A DNA stretch of 64,000 nt from Halovenus amylolytica (GTDB taxonomy: Archaea; Halobacteriota; Halobacteria; Halobacteriales; Haloarculaceae), in the NCBI GenBank assembly GCA_004015825.1, contig SAYS01000017.1, positions 1-64,000 of the forward strand, written 5' to 3'. The position numbers were made by a program, and so were the translations under genes. Each line of letters starts with the position of its first letter. The stretch's first letter is position 1. Shown here piece by piece: positions 63,259 to 64,000 of the stretch. Below the pieces are notes generated by a model, which was not told the DNA's origin, did no database searches, and saw nothing but the letters and a program-made list of their open reading frames with translations.

Positions 63259-63867
63259 ATGAGCAAGATCACGTTCCGGGCGGACGACGAGCTCATCACC
63301 CGGCTCGAAGAGTTCGACGCCTCGAAAAGTGAGATCATGCGCGAGGCACTCCGCGAGTATCTCGACACACACGGAGAGGCCAGCGCAGACACTGATCGAG
63401 TCTCGACCGACGAGCCAACGGACGGGAGTCTCGACGATCTCGTTGCCGACCGCGTCGACTCGCTGATCGCAGATCGACTGGATCGCTCGCTTCGACAGCC
63501 ACAGGGGCAAGATGTGAACGTAAACATCACGCTCGATGCCCCAGTCTCTGACTCGTCACACACGGCCGACGAGGCAGTAAACGCCGACACGGCGGTGTCA
63601 AACGACGCGTCAACCGATGTGTCACACACCGGCGGTGAGAGTAAGACGCCCGCGGGAGACGACGAAAACACCACTGTCTCACAGGGTACGACGTGCTCGC
63701 AATGTGGCGAAAACGTGTCGCCATCCCACGTCTACTGCCCGAACTGCGGGGAGAAGACATCCCGTCGCGTGTTCTGTGACTGTGGTGACGAGATCCGTTC
63801 GGACTGGGCATTCTGCCCCGGCTGTGGCCGCCGTACCCCCGCAGCGGACGTTCTCGATCAGTCATGA
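63259..63867 (+). CDS. cdrL: CdrL-like RHH/double-zinc-ribbon regulator
   Basis: 202 aa. The N-terminal MSKITFRADDELITRLEEFDASKSEIMREALREYL is a ribbon-helix-helix domain; after a long acidic linker, two zinc ribbons follow (CSQCGEN...CPNCGEK and CDCGDEIR...CPGCGRR). This architecture is that of CdrL, described in haloarchaea as regulator of the cdrS-ftsZ2 cell-division operon that lies next to it. The adjacent palindromes downstream would be its sites. ftsZ2 itself is beyond the window. Confidence 0.8.
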   Translation: MSKITFRADDELITRLEEFDASKSEIMREALREYLDTHGEASADTDRVSTDEPTDGSLDDLVADRVDSLIADRLDRSLRQPQGQDVNVNITLDAPVSDSSHTADEAVNADTAVSNDASTDVSHTGGESKTPAGDDENTTVSQGTTCSQCGENVSPSHVYCPNCGEKTSRRVFCDCGDEIRSDWAFCPGCGRRTPAADVLDQS

Positions 63868-63893
63868 AGTGGCGCAAACAGGCGGTAGCGTTT

Positions 63894-63909
63894 GTTTACG
63901 GGCGTAAAC
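63894..63909. promoter_or_regulatory. Palindrome GTTTACGGGCGTAAAC
   Basis: GTTTAC-gggc-GTAAAC, perfect arms. It lies 27 bp after the CdrL stop and about 30 bp before the TATA-like element TTTTATAAC. The 4-bp centre matches that of the palindrome at 63970, so the pair may be one family of operators. Confidence 0.6.
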
Positions 63910-63935
63910 GTCTGCTTGTCTTACGACGGCCGGTA

Positions 63936-63944
63936 GTTTTATAA
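63936..63944 (+). promoter_or_regulatory. TATA-like element (TTTTATAAC)
   Basis: AGTTTTATAACCC between the two palindromes. An archaeal promoter here would start transcription near 63965-63970, i.e. over the second palindrome, ideal for repression. Confidence 0.5.
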
Positions 63945-63969
63945 CCCTTCAGTCAGTGGTATTGATTGC

Positions 63970-63987
63970 GTAAGACGGTCGTCTTAC
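63970..63987. promoter_or_regulatory. Palindrome GTAAGACGGTCGTCTTAC
   Basis: GTAAGAC-ggtc-GTCTTAC, perfect 7-bp arms, with an extra half-site GTCTTAC at 63918-63924. Located where transcription would begin. Candidate CdrL/CdrS operator for the downstream operon. Confidence 0.65.
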
Positions 63988-64000
63988 ACAGTATGGGTCA

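Overview
This window comes from a haloarchaeon (class Halobacteria). The host proteins are acidic, the tRNAs and ribosomal protein eL15 are archaeal, and several families are typical of haloarchaea: HalOD1, a CdrL-like ribbon-helix-helix/zinc-ribbon protein, Tat lipoproteins and the archaeal pilus ATPase operon. Genus cannot be decided from sequence alone.

Layout. 1-1625: right part of an IS200/IS605-type element (TnpA tail, intact TnpB, right-end hairpins). 1680-21512: ordinary GC-rich chromosome with a histidine phosphatase, paired fluoride channels, an RNase R-like nuclease, MscS, a DJ-1/PfpI protein, eL15, tRNA-Ser, UbiA, a 1458-aa PAS/kinase/AAA/TPR sensor, hydantoinase A/B, a ferritin-like protein and a rhodanese-MBL protein. 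21572-22935: N-terminal half of an archaeal type IV pilus/type II secretion ATPase. 22936-53457: a 30.5-kb, visibly AT-richer integrated element. 53458-59033: C-terminal half of the same ATPase, then a TadC-like membrane protein and five overlapping pilin-like genes. 59127-63987: a winged-helix protein, a MinD-like ATPase, a Tat-exported acetamidase/formamidase, tRNA-Thr and CdrL.

The main result is that the element sits inside the ATPase gene, directly in front of its Walker A motif. Removing 22936-53457 (recombination across the shared AACA) joins the halves exactly in frame and restores a 758-codon protein with CYEHHR followed by the P-loop. As integrated, the downstream half has no start codon before the P-loop, so pilus assembly by this operon should be off. 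Integration and excision could therefore act as a genetic switch on pili.

The element carries an integrase and a small RHH-like protein at its left end, an MCM helicase, a second short tyrosine recombinase, and a large defence cargo. The cargo is a four-gene operon (DUF499 ATPase, small DUF7680-like protein, DUF1156 methyltransferase, PLD-SNF2 helicase), a GmrSD-type nuclease fused to a Schlafen AlbA_2 domain, and an XPB-Bax1 helicase-nuclease pair. Two lipoproteins, one with a transglutaminase-like domain, lie further right. No capsid, portal, terminase or conjugation genes were recognised, so it looks like an integrative plasmid-like defence element. Its intergenic regions hold several undescribed repeat structures: a nested palindrome at 24376-24583, a family of 16-bp inverted pairs at three loci, and a 9-bp inverted repeat in front of the defence operon.
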